From contig JAKAIJ010000034.1 of the NCBI GenBank assembly GCA_021814355.1, positions 7,833-15,709 of the forward strand: a stretch of 7,877 nucleotides of DNA. The letters run 5' to 3'. The notes under the pieces were generated by a model. It searched no databases, was not told where the DNA came from, and worked only from the letters and a program-made list of their open reading frames with translations. This stretch comes from Acidobacteriota bacterium (lineage in GTDB: Bacteria; Acidobacteriota; UBA4820; DSQY01). Below are positions 5,750 to 7,877 of the stretch, piece by piece (positions within the stretch are counted from its first letter, which is position 1; every line of letters begins with the position of its first letter). The position numbers were made by a program, and so were the translations under genes.

Positions 5750-6406
5750 ATGGCCGACCCGAAGCCGAAGAGGGAAGAGCAGCGGTTCGACTTCGAGAAG
5801 GACCTCCCGCGGATGCAGAAGCTGCTGGAGGTCCTCAAGCTCCAGTACAACCTCTACTTCTCGGGCGCGCGGAAGGACCCCCCCGTGAAGGAGCGGGCCG
5901 AGATGGACCGGCTCTTCGCCTACTACCGGAACGCCACGATCAGCAACCTGACCCAGTCCTTCCGCTTCAACTCCTTCGCCCACACCTACACGCTCCAGTG
6001 CGAGCAGTGGGGCAAGTGGCAGCGGGCCAAGGACAACGGCGTGGTGGCCGATCCCCGCATGGTGGCGGCTCTGCGCAAGGCCCAGCAGGAGCTGGACACC
6101 CTGGAGAAGGAGACGCCCGAGGAGGCCCGCCAGCACCGCGACGAGGAGCAGGCCGAGGCGCCGGCCGCCCCCGCCAGGCCCGCCGCGAAGCCCCCCGTCC
6201 CTGGCGCCCACGTCCACCTCTTCGACGAGTACCTCAAGGCCCGGCAAGCCAACGGCGAAGCGACCAACGTGGACCAGGGCGCCTTCGAGCGCCAGATCGC
6301 TTCCCAGCGCGAGGCCATCCTGGAGAAGTACAAGGCAAAAGACGTGATCTTCTCGGTGGTCACCCAGAACGGCAAGGTGACCCTTAAGGCCAAGGTGGTG
6401 AAATAG
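5750..6406 (+). CDS. Hypothetical protein with MXAN_5187-like organisation
   Basis: A 218-residue soluble, highly charged protein with no signal peptide or membrane segment. Residues 1-95 look helical, with the stretch LQYNLYFSGARKDPPVKERA (31-50), a tyrosine/aromatic-rich block around 54-90 (FAYYRN, FRFNSFAHTYTLQCEQW) and QRAKDNG (91-97). This resembles the helical domain I associate with Myxococcus MXAN_5187-type proteins. A heptad-like helix at 103-135 may form a coiled coil. An Ala/Pro linker (136-152) leads to a basic C-terminal unit, FDEYLKARQANGEATNV (158-174) then VIFSVVTQNGKVTLKAKVVK (199-218), that ends in two likely beta strands. The function is not known. It has its own promoter and GGAGAG ribosome site, stands alone, and converges on hslU. 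The family link is from memory and could be wrong; that it is a real gene is secure. Confidence 0.85.
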   Translation: MADPKPKREEQRFDFEKDLPRMQKLLEVLKLQYNLYFSGARKDPPVKERAEMDRLFAYYRNATISNLTQSFRFNSFAHTYTLQCEQWGKWQRAKDNGVVADPRMVAALRKAQQELDTLEKETPEEARQHRDEEQAEAPAAPARPAAKPPVPGAHVHLFDEYLKARQANGEATNVDQGAFERQIASQREAILEKYKAKDVIFSVVTQNGKVTLKAKVVK

Positions 6407-6469
6407 CCCCGGCCGGCGGCCTCGCCCCGCTCGGTTTCCTCGCACCTGCTCCAATCCGCGCGGAACGCT

Positions 6470-6496
6470 GTCTTCCTCCGTTGCGCGGAGGAAGGC
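6470..6496. terminator. Hairpin between convergent genes, candidate bidirectional terminator
   Basis: CTTCCTCCG (6472-6480) and CGGAGGAAG (6486-6494) form a perfect 9-bp stem around a TTGCG loop. A T-G and a G-C pair extend it to 11 bp (6470-6496). It lies 64 nt after the plus-strand stop and 30 nt after the hslU stop, where a shared terminator is expected. No T-run follows on either strand, so it may act as a weak or protein-assisted terminator, or as an RNA 3'-end stabiliser. Confidence 0.5.
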
Positions 6497-6525
6497 GAAT
6501 ACCTGCTACGGACGTCAATTTGGTA

Positions 6526-7877
<1,352 letters not shown>

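Noticed and set aside
4648..5850. N-terminal extension of the LipM-like frame to a 669-residue fusion
   Set aside because: The extension is R/P/A/G-rich nonsense opposite to or out of frame with the HgdB-like gene. The family starts at MSWRLLDE, and the ATGA overlap explains the real start.
6455..6464. 10-bp palindrome TCCGCGCGGA in the convergent spacer
   Set aside because: Too short to stand out at this GC content; the neighbouring 9-11 bp stem hairpin is the better terminator candidate.

Overview
This window is GC-rich, tightly packed bacterial chromosome. All genes have the low-gap, overlapping layout of ordinary chromosomal operons. A Kdo transferase (waaA) shows that the organism makes lipopolysaccharide and is Gram-negative. 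The high GC, GTG starts and a MXAN_5187-like protein fit a GC-rich deltaproteobacterial-type (Myxococcota/Desulfobacterota) or acidobacterial relative. That placement is an inference, and no 16S or tRNA gene is present to settle it. I see no insertion sequence, CRISPR array, phage gene or RNA gene.

Layout. (1) 1-141, minus: the first 47 codons of rsmE, a 16S rRNA methyltransferase, cut by the window edge. (2) A 50-bp divergent spacer holds candidate promoters in both directions around a 12-bp palindrome. (3) 192-3152, plus: three overlapping genes, two DppB/DppC-type ABC permeases and then waaA. No binding protein or ATPase accompanies them here. (4) 3170-5624, minus: a three-gene operon with short overlaps. 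In transcription order it encodes an orphan HgdB/BcrC-like 2-hydroxyacyl-CoA dehydratase subunit, a LipM/LplA-family lipoyl-attachment enzyme, and a UPF0173 metallo-beta-lactamase-fold hydrolase. (5) A 125-bp divergent spacer has a good sigma70-type promoter for the plus-strand gene. (6) 5750-6406, plus: a 218-aa hypothetical protein with a MXAN_5187-type organisation. (7) A 119-bp convergent spacer with one strong hairpin. (8) 6526-7877, minus: hslU, the ATPase of the HslUV protease, lacking only its first few codons at the window edge.

Functionally most of the window is housekeeping: rRNA modification, peptide uptake, LPS inner core synthesis and proteolysis. The least explained part is the minus-strand trio, where an HgdB-like protein with altered cysteine motifs is translationally coupled to a lipoyl/octanoyl transferase. 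The oddest pure sequence feature is a perfect 15-bp inverted repeat inside hslU, in the variable I-domain, encoding a proline run. No stretch over 300 bases lacks a gene.
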